Assembly: GCF_032362555.1 (NCBI RefSeq)
Contig: NC_083508.1
Span: 3,253,001 to 3,317,000, forward strand
From: Amyelois transitella
Lineage: Eukaryota > Arthropoda > Insecta > Lepidoptera > Pyralidae
Direction of reading: 5' to 3'
Length of the DNA: 64,000 nt
Shown: positions 1-12,600 of the stretch, piece by piece
How positions within the stretch are numbered: position 1 is the first letter of the stretch
Layout of the letters: the number at the start of each line of letters is the position of its first letter
Position numbers and translations under genes: made by a program
Notes under the pieces: model-generated
What the model was told of the DNA's origin: nothing
Databases searched by the model: none
Seen by the model: the letters and a program-made list of their open reading frames with translations, nothing else

Positions 1-1168
1 TCCTGAGGCGTAGTACTAGATATTCCCTTCTACTTATCAATGTATTAAATTTAATCATATTAAATACCAACAAAAAAAACATAAATAGTCACGTCTTTAT
101 CCCAGCCAACGGTCTTGAAAAGACTGAAAAGGACACGTTCAGCTGTACGGCTTAAAGATGCAAATCAAAAAATTATTAAAAAATACAAAGTTAACAGTAA
201 TAAACTGTTTGATTAGATTACATTAAAATGTTTTCGTGCAAGAGAAACCCGGCAAGCACCAGAAAATATATATTATTTTATTTTATAATAAATTTACACC
301 TATTAAAACATGGTAGGGTAGTATTCGACACGTAGCTTTATTTTTATGCGGTGTTTGTGTGAAGTGGGAAATGTTGAGAACGCCGTTAAATTTAATTGCA
401 TGTGGTTACATTCGTGTGACCTTTACATTTAAGAATATAGTTGTAGTGACATTGAAATTATAAAATTACAGATTCTATTATATAGCCTAGCTGTTGCCTA
501 GGGCTGATCTATGTTGGAGTTTGGCTCCCGTAGAAATTTTGACATAAATTATCCCTGAATCGATATGGCTTGTGGTACCTATCCACACTATACCTGTTTA
601 CAAGTCCATACAATGCTTGAGGCTTTTGTTTTTTAAACAACATAGATTTGAAAGAAAAGCACAACACTATGTATGTAATAGAAATTTAAAATTGGACGCG
701 AGTAATTTTCGATAAACATATTTTAGAACTCAATATAAGAAATTAATAAAACCGTTTAAATAGCGTAGTATTAGTCACCTACATATAAATTGAACTTCTT
801 TTCGTGTTAAATATAAATTGGGACCGAGTCTCCGTCTACCCTTATTACTCACACGGCACAATGTTTACCGTAGCCGAATAAATATTTACGTTTCCCTTTT
901 TTAGACCGGCTTACAAACTACATTATATGAAAAAACAAGTAGGTACAACAGCGTCTTGCTGAAATTTTACATACAGAATATTAAAAGTTCACTTTCTAAT
1001 GAATGTAAAAATATTCTAGCGAACAACTAGTTTCTACACTATAAGGAGACATTTGACAACTCTGCAAATCATTAACAATAATTGTAAAATTAAAAATTCA
1101 ACCGATGAATCATAATTATGAGTGGAATCTTGGAGAGTATCATACATATAAACAGAAAATATATAATA
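1..1168. other. AT-rich intergenic DNA with a SINE-like scrap
   Basis: No coding exon is supported here. Around 84-155 there is a minus-strand scrap of the SINE-like family seen in full elsewhere in the window: the cagccaacggtctt and cgttcagctgt pieces match its 3' half. The rest is AT-rich sequence in which I see nothing. Confidence 0.5.
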
Positions 1169-1790
1169 CTAGCTGTCCCGGCAAACGTTGTTTTGCATTA
1201 GGAGGAGGACGGGAACGAACGATATCGACACGCTATTAGCACATTTACACCCTGAATTGTTTTTTTGGAAATTAAAGTACAATTAATCAATTTCTGTCTT
1301 TTCTGATAAAACTAAGATATATAGAAGTGATGTTTGGTGATAGCGGTAAAGGTTGATTGTTAGCCACTTTGTAACTAGAAGTAAAATAACTCTGACTGCA
1401 TATCAAGTTATCAAGCCATATCACGAACGATTGTGCAATGCTTTCTATAAATGTCGTTGACAATTCATGAGATACCCACGATAAAAGTACAATAGATTTC
1501 TAAAGATATTTCGACTTTATCAACACTGATATAAGCTTAAACATATATCATAAGAAATGCAACAGCGAAATGATTATGTTTTTAAACTTCAAATATAGGG
1601 ACCTCAACCCCCTGCATTTCTCATATTATAAGCCGCTTTCCATGTCTGTCCCTGAGTCTGTATTTATGTATGCTAAGGTCTTTTAAACTACGGATTTTGA
1701 TGCAGTTTTTTAATAGATAGAGTGGTTCAAAAGGTGCTTAGTTACATGCATAAATGGCTACCCATGCGAAGCCGGGGCGGAGCGCTAGTA
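1169..1790 (-). mobile_element. Unclassified interspersed repeat with ACTAGC ends
   Basis: The segment is bounded by actagctgtcccggcaaacg on the left and a cggagcgctagt-type end on the right, so both termini read ACTAGC inward. A ggcaaacgttgttttgc hairpin lies just inside the left end. On the minus strand it finishes CAGCTAG|T, as Helitron 3' ends do, but I see no matching TC start, so I leave the class open. Related ends occur at 46268 and 58531. No coding capacity is visible. Confidence 0.5.
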
Positions 1791-3667
1791 AAAATTAAAA
1801 GGCAGCCTCTCACAGGTTCTCTGTCTATATTTCTACATATATCTCATGCGTGTTTCAAGTATGAGCGAGATTTTCCGCAAATTATTAGGCAATAATTTTT
1901 ATGACGTTCTTGGAACTTTAGCAAGTCTTCTGCGCAATAACAAAATTAATTCGCTCCAGTTCCATAACATGCGAGAGTCCGCAATTATTTTAAAGTTCGC
2001 AAAAAACAAAAGGTAGCAAAAACTTGTTTCATGTTAAGCTTTATCTGAACATGACGCAATAACCTTATTTAGATCCACTAGGATAATAAAGTTGTGTAAA
2101 ATGTGTCTACAAACATGATGTTAGGTACTTAAAAGGATACTTTGTATTCTGACAGAACAGCCGGAACTTTTAAACTAAACACTCAAACGCAAGATCTCAG
2201 ATAACAGAATATATGTTTAAGTAAGCTTTCAAACTATTACAATTTCCTTTAGATTCCAAAAGAATGTTGTGAGTTTGCTTAGTTTTACTATTTTAGAAAA
2301 TGTATTTTATGTAAGAATTGATTTGACAAGCCCTTCCGTCTGAAACAGGCAACACTAGAAATCCATACACAAATAATCTATAAAAACATTTCCCTCCGTG
2401 GCAGTCGGCTAAAAAGCGATAGCACTATATGTGACTTTAAATTGAACTCTAAAGGTGACCTTACCGAAATTTTACAGTTAATATAAACAATCTGCGACCA
2501 AGGTCGTTGCACTGCTGGTTCAATAGCTACCGGACTTGCTATTTGCTAAGACCATGTTCACGAGTTATCTTGCACACGTTAATCGCCGAACAGATAGTTA
2601 TTGGCTGATAAATATGCATAAACCTCACCGGTTATAACTCTATAATTGTTATGTGATCATAGGTCTACGGTCTTAGAGAAATTATAGCGATGGATATAAC
2701 AATTTTCATTTAAAATTTCTAAGGAGCTATCTAAGAAAATCATAACCTGTACAAGGCATTTTTCATACAAGCTCAGATTATAACGTCAGAAAGCTTTACT
2801 TAGGTTATGTGTCAGTTGGTTTTCCCAAATCACAGTTGTCAGCTGTCAAACAGTTGTTAAAGTAAAAGATATGGCTGAGGCGATAACGCGGGTTCTTGAA
2901 TCTTTGATGCTTTATCGTTAATTGTTTTCTATGTGACCTATACTAGTGTAACAAACAGACATTGTATCAATATATTTAGTTCCGATGATACTATTAGGTC
3001 ATCAACCTCAAGTAAGCATAATAGAGCAATATCATGACGGATATAACAGGACTCCGGACACGATCGTGACGGCCGCGTCCCACCGGGCACGGCACGAATT
3101 AGTTTCAGAAACAGGCGCAGACGACCACCACACGTTACAAACTCACCGCTTTCCAATCAAAAAGTTTCAGCGATAAAGCGTTGAGCTCTTAATAAATAGG
3201 AATAATTCAAAGTTCATATTTGATTTGTAAATATAGAAGACTTTAGTGTAACAGGATGATATTAGAAGGTGCATCGAATTCAGGCCACAAATATTTGATT
3301 TGCGGACACTGGATTCGATCACGATGAAACATCTGCTGCAAATGTATTCAGTAAATGTCTAATAATTTCAGGTGTTAAGTAGTACAGATTTAGAAACTCT
3401 AAGCAATTTAAGTCTTCGATTGTGTATTTTCATTCTAGAAAACTATGCTAGCATTGAGATATCTTGAAAATTAAGCATTGTTTATTCTTGTCCCTCTCTT
3501 TTGGAATACTTGTTTGATTGATTTTAGATGAGGGCTGCCGTTAATATGTAGACAAGTGGATTGTTATGTTTTTATTGGCAACAATAAGCTTTCTCTTGTT
3601 CCCGTGGCAACCCTTTCGCAGCCATTACCGGGACAGACAGGGAGGGGCCGGAAATGAAGGGCGCGAC
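1791..3667. other. Intergenic DNA, nothing recognised
   Basis: The sequence is mostly AT-rich. A CpG-richer patch lies at about 3050-3130, where short overlapping open frames occur on both strands. Neither frame resembles a protein family I know, and splice signals do not support an exon. No repeat family was recognised. Confidence 0.4.
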
Positions 3668-3708
3668 GAACATGCTTTATATTAACAATGTTAATATAAA
3701 GCATGTTC
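3668..3708. repeat. 41-bp perfect hairpin palindrome
   Basis: The arms 3668-3686 and 3690-3708 are exact reverse complements of 19 bp separated by 3 nt. The inner part reads ttaacaatgttaa. It is not part of any element I recognise. Confidence 0.9.
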
Positions 3709-3812
3709 ATTTAACATTGTCGTATATCAGACTTCTAAATTAGATCATTAACAAAAAACGCTATAAACTTTATATATTTGCTTAAATATGTATACCTACA
3801 TAATAACATGGT

Positions 3813-3860
3813 GAATGATGTCTTAAATTAGATTTTTATATCTAATTTAAGACATCATTC
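3813..3860. repeat. 48-bp perfect hairpin palindrome
   Basis: The 20-bp arms 3813-3832 and 3841-3860 are exact reverse complements around an 8-nt AT loop. A short (TAGC)n run follows directly at 3861-3875. It lies about 105 bp from the preceding palindrome. Confidence 0.9.
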
Positions 3861-3875
3861 TAGCTAGCTAGCTAG

Positions 3876-5827
3876 AAAATACTAGCAACTGCTACAAAAG
3901 TTAACGAAAAATATTTAAAGAAATATGCTCAAACATAAAAAATACAATTAAACTTAATAGAACAGAAGGACCAAAAAATTGCAATGAAAATCATTGTGGG
4001 CAGCGAACCGAGGTAATTTATACGGTGCAAATTATAAATACGTTCCATCCAACCACCGCACCCCTGCCCCAAAACACGGGCCATGCCATTTTAACGACCC
4101 CAATGACATTATTTCTAGAATCAACCTTACGGTTATGACACGGCGCTATCAGACTGTATAATAAAGCAGAAACAATTTCCTTGATGAACTACAGACCTTC
4201 AACCTTTCTAATGGTAATATTGTTTACGAAAACTACCGCTCACTTCTGTGTGGTGATAAATTAATTTTAAAATCCGTTTAGGGTTACTGTTTGGATAAGA
4301 GGATTAAAACAACTTTAAAGGCAGATAAATCACTACATGACGGCGAGATATTTGTGTAGAGCACCGCGTTGTCTGGGCCAACAGTTTTATTATCCCAATA
4401 AAATCTCCCCCACATTCACACCCTCGATTTTTACTTTATAACGTACACGAGGTGGGAATGTGGAATTACTAGTCACTCTTGATTGGTATGGGACACTATT
4501 TCTGGTGTAATTATTGTTGTAGATTATGCAATTTATGTTTTATTTATATATAAAAGTATTTATAATAATATTATGAGTATGACTGAATGCTTTTAAACAA
4601 GTACCCTTTAATTATATGTAGCCACTTGTACAATTTATATCATTAAAAAAAAGTATAAAGTCTTTAAGAAGTATAAATTTTAGGTACATCTTAGACATTA
4701 CTCTATGTACTAAGTATTACCAATTTAAATTATACGACAAAATATTATCAATTTTGAAAATATTCTGCATGTACTTATATCTAATAGGTAGATTAGATAC
4801 CAAGGAAGGATAACTAATGGACATATATTTTTTACGATTTACTGCCTGCTTGCACCCTAAAATTCCTTTTCTTACGGCAAAATATAGAGTGGACCTTTTA
4901 TAAATAAACCTGTCGGTAATATTGCTTGCAGAATGAATTCAATTTACTTACATGGAGATAATATGAAGACCCCATAACCCGCTAATGTTAATATGTAATT
5001 TGTTACAACAAACCAAAGATATAAAAAATAGGTAAAACAACAAAAACCGGATTATAACCTTAATAATATTTGAACAATGTAATTAAATAAGTAACTGAGT
5101 AGGTACTAAAATAAGGAAAATGATAAAACATTTAATTCTGGCAGATTATCGTAGATATAACTAACTTAAACTTATAATAAATACAATGGGTACGTTACTA
5201 CATAAACGCTGAATAAATAATTCTGAAAAGCCTTTCAGAATTCTGAAATTTAAATGATTAAATCCTTCTTAGTTTATTTTTTGCCTGAATTTAGTAAAAC
5301 TTTAAATTGCATTTATACCTGATTTCCCGAGATAAAGAGAATTGGTTATTCTGAATATCACTAAGTAGGCACAGTTCACAATATTACACTACTAAGTTCA
5401 CAAGTTTATACACTGTTGATAATTCACAATTTACAACTTAAGGCAAAGCTTTTTCAGCGTCGACACGTCAATGTAGGAGTCGGGCACGAGCTAAACTACC
5501 AAATAAAAGAGTCGGCTGCCGGCGTGATGGCGTCGACCCGAGGGGCGCAGCACCATGTGTAGAGCCAACAAGCCAGCGATTCACATGCACATATCCCCAA
5601 TACCGATTTCATACGAGTGTACCGTCACCTTCACATAGCAAGGTTATAATCGGCACGACGACGCGCACTTGATTATCAATGTGCAGCTGTATTATGAAGC
5701 CGATTTGAAAACACACAAAAAGCAAGTGGATCTTTTTCTAAACAAATAGATGGAAATCTAAAATGGTAGTCATGTTTTATTTATTAGGTTTACTGATATT
5801 ACTGAATTAGATATAAAAATTAACTTT
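3876..5827. other. Intergenic DNA, nothing recognised
   Basis: AT-rich sequence without a supported exon. A GC-richer stretch at about 5455-5690 (cgtcgacacg, ggcgtcgacccg, cggcacgacgacgcgc) could be a promoter or a distant untranslated exon, but nothing fixes its role or strand. Confidence 0.35.
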
Positions 5828-6090
5828 GTGCCGTGTGGTTCCCGGCACCGATAGAAAAAAGAATAGAACCACTCCATCTCTTTCCCATGTATGTCGTAAA
5901 AGGCGACCAAAGGATAGGCTTATAAACTTAGGATTCTTCTTGTAGGCAATGGGCTAGCAACCTGCCACTATTTAAATCTCAATTCTATCTTTAAGCCAAA
6001 CAGCTGAACGTGGCCTATCAGTCTTTTCAATACTATTGACTCTGTCTGCCCCATAGATATACTATATAGACGTGGTTATATGTATGTATG
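5828..6090 (+). mobile_element. SINE-like element, full-length copy
   Basis: This non-coding repeat of about 260 bp starts gtgccgtgtggttcccggca, contains the block actccatctctttcccatg and ends ...tatagacgtggttatatgtatgtatg. The same order of blocks recurs at 16670-16938, 21331-21584, 22089-22361, 37788-37957 and 39366-39622. Its last 45 bp resemble the 3' end of the RT-bearing LINE that follows, including the (TATG)n tail. I see no tRNA-like head. It lies about 80 bp upstream of the LINE insertion, outside its target-site duplication. Confidence 0.75.
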
Positions 6091-6184
6091 TTATGAATTT
6101 TGTTAAGTATTTTATTTATACAATTTTACCCAGTATAATTTTAGAAAGATAATAAGAAAAATTACCGATATGAAAAATTTATAG

Positions 6185-8152
6185 TTAGCAGCAAAAGCTA
6201 ACTTAAGAATGCAAGAGGTTATAGATGAAGATGTGAATGAAGCACGTAAGGAATATAAGAAAATGAAAGATTTGGTTAAGAAAGCTGTGATTAGAAAGAA
6301 AGAAGAGTATAAAGAGGATTTTGATAAAAGGCTATCAGAAGACTTTCAGTCAAATCTGAAAGTATTCTGGAAATCCGTAAGGTCAGCCCGAGGAAATACT
6401 ATAACCAGAGAGCTGACTAGGATCAGATGCCAGGATGGTAGCGTTGTGAAAGGAGAAGAATGTGTACTAAAGATATGGAAGGACTATTTTGAAAGTTTAT
6501 TTGAAAAAAAGGAAGGAAATAAGAAAGATAGCGAAGAAAAAGAGAATGAGATGGAAGGCGAAATTGAAATGTTCGAAATTGTGGAAGCACTTAAGAGTAT
6601 GAAAGCGGGAAAGGCTGCTGGGTGTGATAGAGTGTCGGTCGAGATGCTTAAAGCAGGAAAAGGCGTAGTAGCTAGTCAGTTGTACTGCCTTTTCAATTTG
6701 TGTTGGAGAAGCGGCCGAGTACCAAAAGATTGGTGTAAGGCTGTTATCGTGCCACTTTACAAAGGAAAAGGGTCACAGCTGGACTGCAAAAATTATCGTG
6801 GTATAAGCCTGCTTAGCGTCGTCGGCAAATTGTATGCTAAGATATTGAGCTATTGATTAATAGAGTCAGGAATGAAACTGATGACAAAATATGGGATGCT
6901 CAAGCGGGATTTCGAAAGGGAATGGGATGTACTGATCAGGTCTTTTCCTTGCGGTGCATAGCCGAAAAGTTTTTGGCCAAGAGTCAAAAAGTCTATTGCA
7001 CATTCGTAGATCTGGAAAAGGCCTATGACAGAGTTGAGAGGAATGAATTGTGGTCAGCACTTTCTATGCATGGGGTGAGCAGTCTCTTAATACGAGCACT
7101 GAAATCCTTATATGAGGATTCGAGTGCTTGTGTCAGGATAAACGGAGCGCACACTGAGTGGTTTAAGATTGAGAAAGGCGTTAGGCAAGGATGTGTTGCG
7201 TCACCGTGGCTGTTCAACCTATTTATGGATAGCTGTTTGACAGATTTGAAAGAGTCTAAAAGTGGATTAAGGATGAATGAGTTACTCGTCAAATGTCTGC
7301 TCTATGCCGACGATCAGGTTATACTGGCGTCATCAGCGGAGGAGTTACAGGAGATGGTAAACTGTATGCATGAAGCTTTAAAAGAGAAAGGAATGAAAGT
7401 GAACGTAAGTAAAACTAAAACACTGGTTTTTGAAATGGAGAAAGAAATGACAGCATGTAATATTTTGACTGGAGGAGAAAAAGTGGAGCAAGTGAAAGAG
7501 TTTGTATATCTAGGATCAAAGTTTACATCAGATGGCAAGTATGATAGTGATATTGAAAGGAGAGTGAACGCGGGGAACATGGTGAATGGAGCTTTGCATG
7601 CCTTTATGAGCAGTCAGAAACTATCCAAAAAGGCTCGACTGGCTGTGCACAGGGGCGTGTTGGTCCCGACATTAATGTATGGGAGTGAAAGTTGGGTATG
7701 GCAAAAGAAGCATGAAAGCAGAATAAATGCAGTGGAAATGAGAGCGTTAAGGAGTATGATGGGTGTGAAATTGAGTGACAGGATAAGGAACAGCGTGATA
7801 AGGGAATGTTGTGATGTGAAAGAAGATGTAGTTACAGGAATAGAAAAGGGTATGTTAAGATGGTTCGGTCATGTGGAGAGGATGAATGAAAGCAGGTTGA
7901 CTAAGCAGATATACAAGGAGAGTGTGGAGGGAAAGGTCGGAGTGGGAAGACCTAGACGAACGTATCTTGATCAAATTAAGGACGTCCTGGTAAAGGGTCA
8001 GGTCAAAAGTACCCGAAACCGCCGAGCTTGTATGAAGAGAATTATGAATGTGGACGAAGCGAAAGAAGTATGCAGAGATCGTGGCAAGTGGAAAGAGGTA
8101 GTCTCTGCCTACCCCTCCGGGAAAGAGGCGTGATTTTATGTATGTATGTATG
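6185..8152 (+). mobile_element. 5'-truncated non-LTR retrotransposon (RTE-like) with target-site duplication
   Basis: The element is bounded by an exact 16-bp duplication, tatgaaaaatttatag, at 6169-6184 and 8153-8168. The outer 4 bases overlap the (TATG)n tail, so 12 bp of the duplication are unambiguous. It contains the reverse transcriptase and C-terminal region only; the apurinic endonuclease domain expected upstream in this class is missing, as in typical 5' truncation. Assignment to the RTE/Proto2-like group rests on the protein's style (GVRQGC, YADD, WFGHVERM, GRPRR) and the simple-repeat tail instead of poly(A). Clade placement is an inference. Confidence 0.85.
6209..8133 (+). pseudogene. 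Reverse transcriptase ORF of the LINE, frame broken
   Basis: The coding region is in two frames: 6209-6856 (215 residues ending KILSY) and a second frame running from about 6853 to 8133 that ends VSAYPSGKEA. The break falls in the early RT fingers region, so this copy cannot make an intact protein. The first part has a charged helical start followed by the RT entry (KAAGCDRVSVEMLK, NYRGISLLSVVGKLYAK). The second part carries VDLEKAYDRVE (first catalytic Asp region), GVRQGCVASPWLFN, the catalytic box LLYADDQ, and a C-terminal domain with LRWFGHVERM and GRPRRTYLDQIKD. The RT would copy element RNA onto nicked target DNA. The start at 6209 is only the first Met; the reading frame is open back to the 5' truncation at about 6185. 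Confidence 0.85.
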
Positions 8153-8168
8153 TATGAAAAATTTATAG

Positions 8169-9355
8169 AAACATTATTAGCATGATCGCTGAAATAAAAC
8201 AACAATCGAATCCAATTGGCCCTGTAATCATCGGCAAATTGGCAATCCGTCTCGCGTGGCTGACCAAAGCCATATCGCATGCAATAATAAGACCGTTCAG
8301 ATGCAATCTCCTTGTTGCATTTCGGGATATCTATGACTTCACAGATTTGCCGTTACATGATTTATTTACATATTACATGCCAGTTGTTACACCATTCTCT
8401 AGATCGTTAAGCCTTGTTAAGAGATCATTATTACATGAGATCATCTCAAAAGATGTATTGTTCGAAGATTTGAGAAATATTAGGTTTTATTATTCATTAC
8501 ATCATCGTTCAATAGAAATCATCAAGAAAGATTCAATAGAGATTCTATAAATTCTAAGACAGACAGACATCAATATCCTGTCCAGACAGAAACACGTATA
8601 AACGCGTTATTATGTTTAATTTTCCCATCACGACTAGCCTGCCCCTTACACCAGCAGACTGATTGGATTCGAATCCGTTGCAGCGATGAGAGGTTATCGA
8701 TCTGTGTAATGACGGGAAAATGGACCGTTCGCTGTGAAAACGCAGCTGCCTGTAAACAAAACCCTTTCCAATCATTATCAGACTCGAGTGCATTAAGTAT
8801 CAGGTCAGATAATAAAGACCTTAAAGTAACGGAGGACGCTCTATGCTGGGGATTCATTTGCGGGCTCAATCTAGGTCGGTATGAAATGGCTTGAGAATTC
8901 TCTATCGGGCATCTTAAGCGTGACCCAGAATGATCGGCTTACGACCTTGACCGGTTGAGCGGCCATATGGTGCAGCGTGTTCTTTGAATCTCGCTCTGCA
9001 CTGGTGAGACCGGAGCCGTATATGGCATCTTACTCGTGACCGTCCATCGCAAGGATGGTGTGAAATCGGGAAAATATGTCCTAACCCTTTTAGAATAACG
9101 TCCTTGTCCCATCATTAAAGATTTATTCACGGTGACAGACGAGATTGAAGTAGACTAGGTTTGTGGTAAGTAAATTGAGTATTATAATATAGGCCATGTA
9201 ACGTATGATCCGTCGCTTTAAACAATTGAGATAATTAGTTAAGACCTTACATAACGATGAACATCTGTGTCAAGTCAACAAAATGTTCCATATTTTGAAA
9301 ATTAAGTCTCTGAATAAGTAAAACATGAGTAAGCATTTGATTTTTAAAAGAACGT
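8169..9355. other. Intergenic DNA with unassigned open frame
   Basis: An ATG-initiated frame at 8182-8550 on the plus strand could encode 122 residues. It has no recognisable domain and starts in DNA just after a transposon insertion, so I treat it as chance. The part at 8600-9130 is less AT-rich and has many short open frames on both strands, but no family or splice pattern was recognised. Confidence 0.35.
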
Positions 9356-9683
9356 CAGTGGTCGAATCGGTAAGATTGCTGGTCAAAACGCGGTTGCGCA
9401 TCAAGGCTCCGGTTCGAATTCCATCACGGCCATATACCAATGACTATTTTCGAAGTTATGTACATTAGTTTGATACCTACCGATGCTCTTACATTCATGT
9501 AACTGGATGTGTAACCGTATGTTCCAATACAGGTTTGATTTCTCTGCAAAATTACGGAGGTCAAATGGAAGTCGCTTCGTGTAAAAACCTGATTCACCCA
9601 ATCCAGGATCCATGGTCAAGAGCTTACTCCGGGCTCCTCTCCAGAGTGGTGAGGATGACAATAGCCAAGAAGAAGATTAGCAT
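9356..9683 (+). mobile_element. tRNA-derived SINE
   Basis: The head (about 9356-9425) looks like a tRNA-type RNA polymerase III promoter: an A-box-like tggtcgaatcggt and a good B box, ggttcgaattc, at about 9411. The body follows, and the tail ends gccaagaagaag, a (GAA)-type tail. The body and tail recur in the opposite orientation in the intron of a sulfotransferase gene at about 52044-52228, which shows this is a repeat family and not a tRNA gene. Confidence 0.6.
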
Positions 9684-12600
9684 TTGATTTTACCGAGCGT
9701 TGTTTATCCAAAAACTGTGGCGATTTATTAGCTTCCCAAAACACCGGCATTCTGAACAAGTTACCTAACGTTTCAGGCAAGCTTTAAATGTGATTTCTTA
9801 TTGGGCAGAGAAAATTTTACAACGAAAAGAAGAAGATTTCCTTTTTTTATCACCAACAGACTTACATAATATTGTGACAATCAGTCAACCGTTAGCTCCT
9901 TGAACGCATCTATAACAGTTTCTTCCGCTTTAGTTTCATTAATTAGCCTTACAAGCAAGCAACCACTTATTAGCGTAGCCAAACTGAAGCGACTATGAAT
10001 CACTGAGTATGCAACCGTGACTTCAACAACTCGTTCTAACGAGCACTAATAAGGTGGAGGTAAACGTACGGACGGACAAGCCAGCTCCAATAGAATTGCA
10101 TCCGTGTCATTGCAATGTCGACCTGGCCACGCCATTGGCAGTGCAACCAGATCCTCTGCATGCATGTGCATGAGGCGGAACCACGGCTGCTCCACGGATA
10201 TCAGATTCGATACGGGTACTTACATGATTTATTTACCTATCATCAAGTAGATACGTGAGAAATAACAATGTGACTACTTTCCACTAATAGGGCAAATTAT
10301 CTCAGATTTGTGCAAAATTATTGCTTTGTACGAGAAATTGAGTAGAATAATATTATGAAATGCTTCAATAAAACAAAACTGTACATGATAACACAAATGG
10401 TATCTTATTATAATATAATAGGCATATTATGCCGCTTTTGTGTTCAAGGTGAAAAGAAAATATTTCAAGGAAATGCGAATGTAAATAATCCGATTACTTC
10501 GCTAACTCTTTGTCAACCGCATGACAGCTGAAGTATTTCCCCTGTTGTCGGTAGCAACTTACGCAAAGAAACCTATGTAATGTCGTACAGAGTAATATCG
10601 TTAAAAACAGTGGAAAGAGTTTCTTTATCAAAGAGGTTAATACATTCATAGCTTTTCACGATCGCGTAGGTAATGTATGTAACTAATGTATGCATTTAGA
10701 TTACTCATAAAAGTCAATATGATATAGAGTAGTTGTAAATGTAGATATTTCCACTTTAAACAATTTTTATAAAGATCCTTATTCTCTTTTTTATGATTTC
10801 TACAGTGGTTTAGAATTATCCGCAATGAGAAACTTGCTTGAAATAAAAGTGAGTGGTGAGAGGTTCACGAGAATACTTATGTATGATCTAATTATATTCC
10901 TCATCTCCCACCGCGTGCCTAGCAATCCTGGAATGCAGTTACACAGCATACTATCATGTATATAATATAAACTTTACACGAGACAAATTACAGCAACATT
11001 TCTTTCTCAACTAGATCCCATTTAATATATTAATGCTAATTTGCTATCACACAAATATCTACCTTAAAGGGTGACAAATACAAATGACTGGATTATTCGT
11101 GGACTCGGGTTTGTGGAAGCTTTTAGTGGAGCAAAAAGATACGGGAACTAATAAAATGGGAATATTATGTGTCCGCCGTCGGATACGGGTGTTTGGAAGC
11201 CAATATTTCATTTCGGCGTATTTGGATTGGACTTCGTATGACGGAGCATTTTCTAGTGAAATTTTAAGATTGAGTAGAGAGACATGCAGGTTGAGGATTG
11301 AAAGTGTTTTGGTAACTTAAGTTTTAATGACTCTTACCAGCGGCGTATGTAAACTTCACGCAATTGAAATGATAATTAGTAACAGCTTCACGATAAAATA
11401 CACTTTTTGTAACCGTTTCAAGACTTTAAGGCGGAAGCCCGCGGTGCTCTTAATTTTTCATTGAGATACCAAAGAAGGTTATTTTACATCAGCCGCCAGG
11501 ATCATTATAGATCAAACAGCTTCACCAAGATGGGCTCTAATAGGATAATGAACACTGTCTCTCTGGCGGTCGGGTGAAGGCCGGTGTCGTACATAATACA
11601 ATGATAGTACACCAGTGCAAGCAAGGCGGTGGCTTGGTAAATAAGCGACTTCCGAAACGAACTAGCTACTGGTTAGACTCAGACCACACGTGAACGAAGT
11701 TATGAACCGAGAGCTATTTTGAAGGTGATATCAATTTAGCAAATGTTTTCTTGTTTATGCTTTCATTATTGTCATTTCAAATTAAATCATCGTAAACAAA
11801 TATAGAAGGAGCATCTCCAAAGAAAATTTGGACAAATTAGGGTCTCACGGTTTTGAAATATTTGTAAAATAAAACATGATATTGAAGCCGTGAATAGAAA
11901 TTTAATAGATAAATAAATTTGAAAATAATATCATATGCGCTGTAATATAAAATTAATACTTCACGCCTAAAATATCTAGTTGCTAAAATAAGTGCAGTGC
12001 AGCGAAGCGTTCAAACGTCAGTAATTCGTGAAGTGGGACAATTTTGTTACTTTTAGTGATTTAATTGGCGATAATTTGTAGGTTGACTGAAGGAATAACT
12101 AAAATTACAGCATTTGTCGTTGTGGTGTTGTCGTGGTTGATCTATTTCACGGAAAATTTGCGTGGCTGACAATGTTTATTCTCTGGTTGATGCTAATTCA
12201 GGAAATTATGTATTACAGCAAAAAATATATCGAACTTATTAGCGCAAAACAGATAAATTTATCAACAAGACAAAAGAAAACATTTGATATCAGCCAGATG
12301 TTACGAGAACACGTGTTTTAACATAGACCCACGTTCAAGTCAGCTCAAAATGGCCAACCGTCACGAACATGTGTCTCGAACTAGAACATCATTTGTGGGT
12401 TCAGCTTTTTTACAATATTAACTTCATTATTTAATTTGCTCTTGCAATTTCGTAAGACGTATTACTTTATTTGCACTTCCTGTATTGCATATTTTCTGTT
12501 TTTTATTTAAATTGAATATTCAGGAGTGTACTACTTGTTTATTACTCTATCCATTAGACCATTCAGTTTATAGGCGAGTATTACGAGAGCACCAATTTAA

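Noticed and set aside
3050-3176. CpG-rich overlapping frames on both strands
   Set aside because: Neither has splice or family support; open on both strands because of composition.
8182-8550. 122-codon open frame after the LINE
   Set aside because: No family resemblance, no splice context, and low-information composition typical of chance frames in AT-rich DNA.
9400-9420. B-box sequence as a tRNA gene
   Set aside because: No cloverleaf can be completed around it, and the body recurs elsewhere with a GAA tail, so it is a SINE.
12000-12350. TCAGT initiator context and short frame suggesting a first exon
   Set aside because: No coding exon could be linked to it and the frame resembles nothing.
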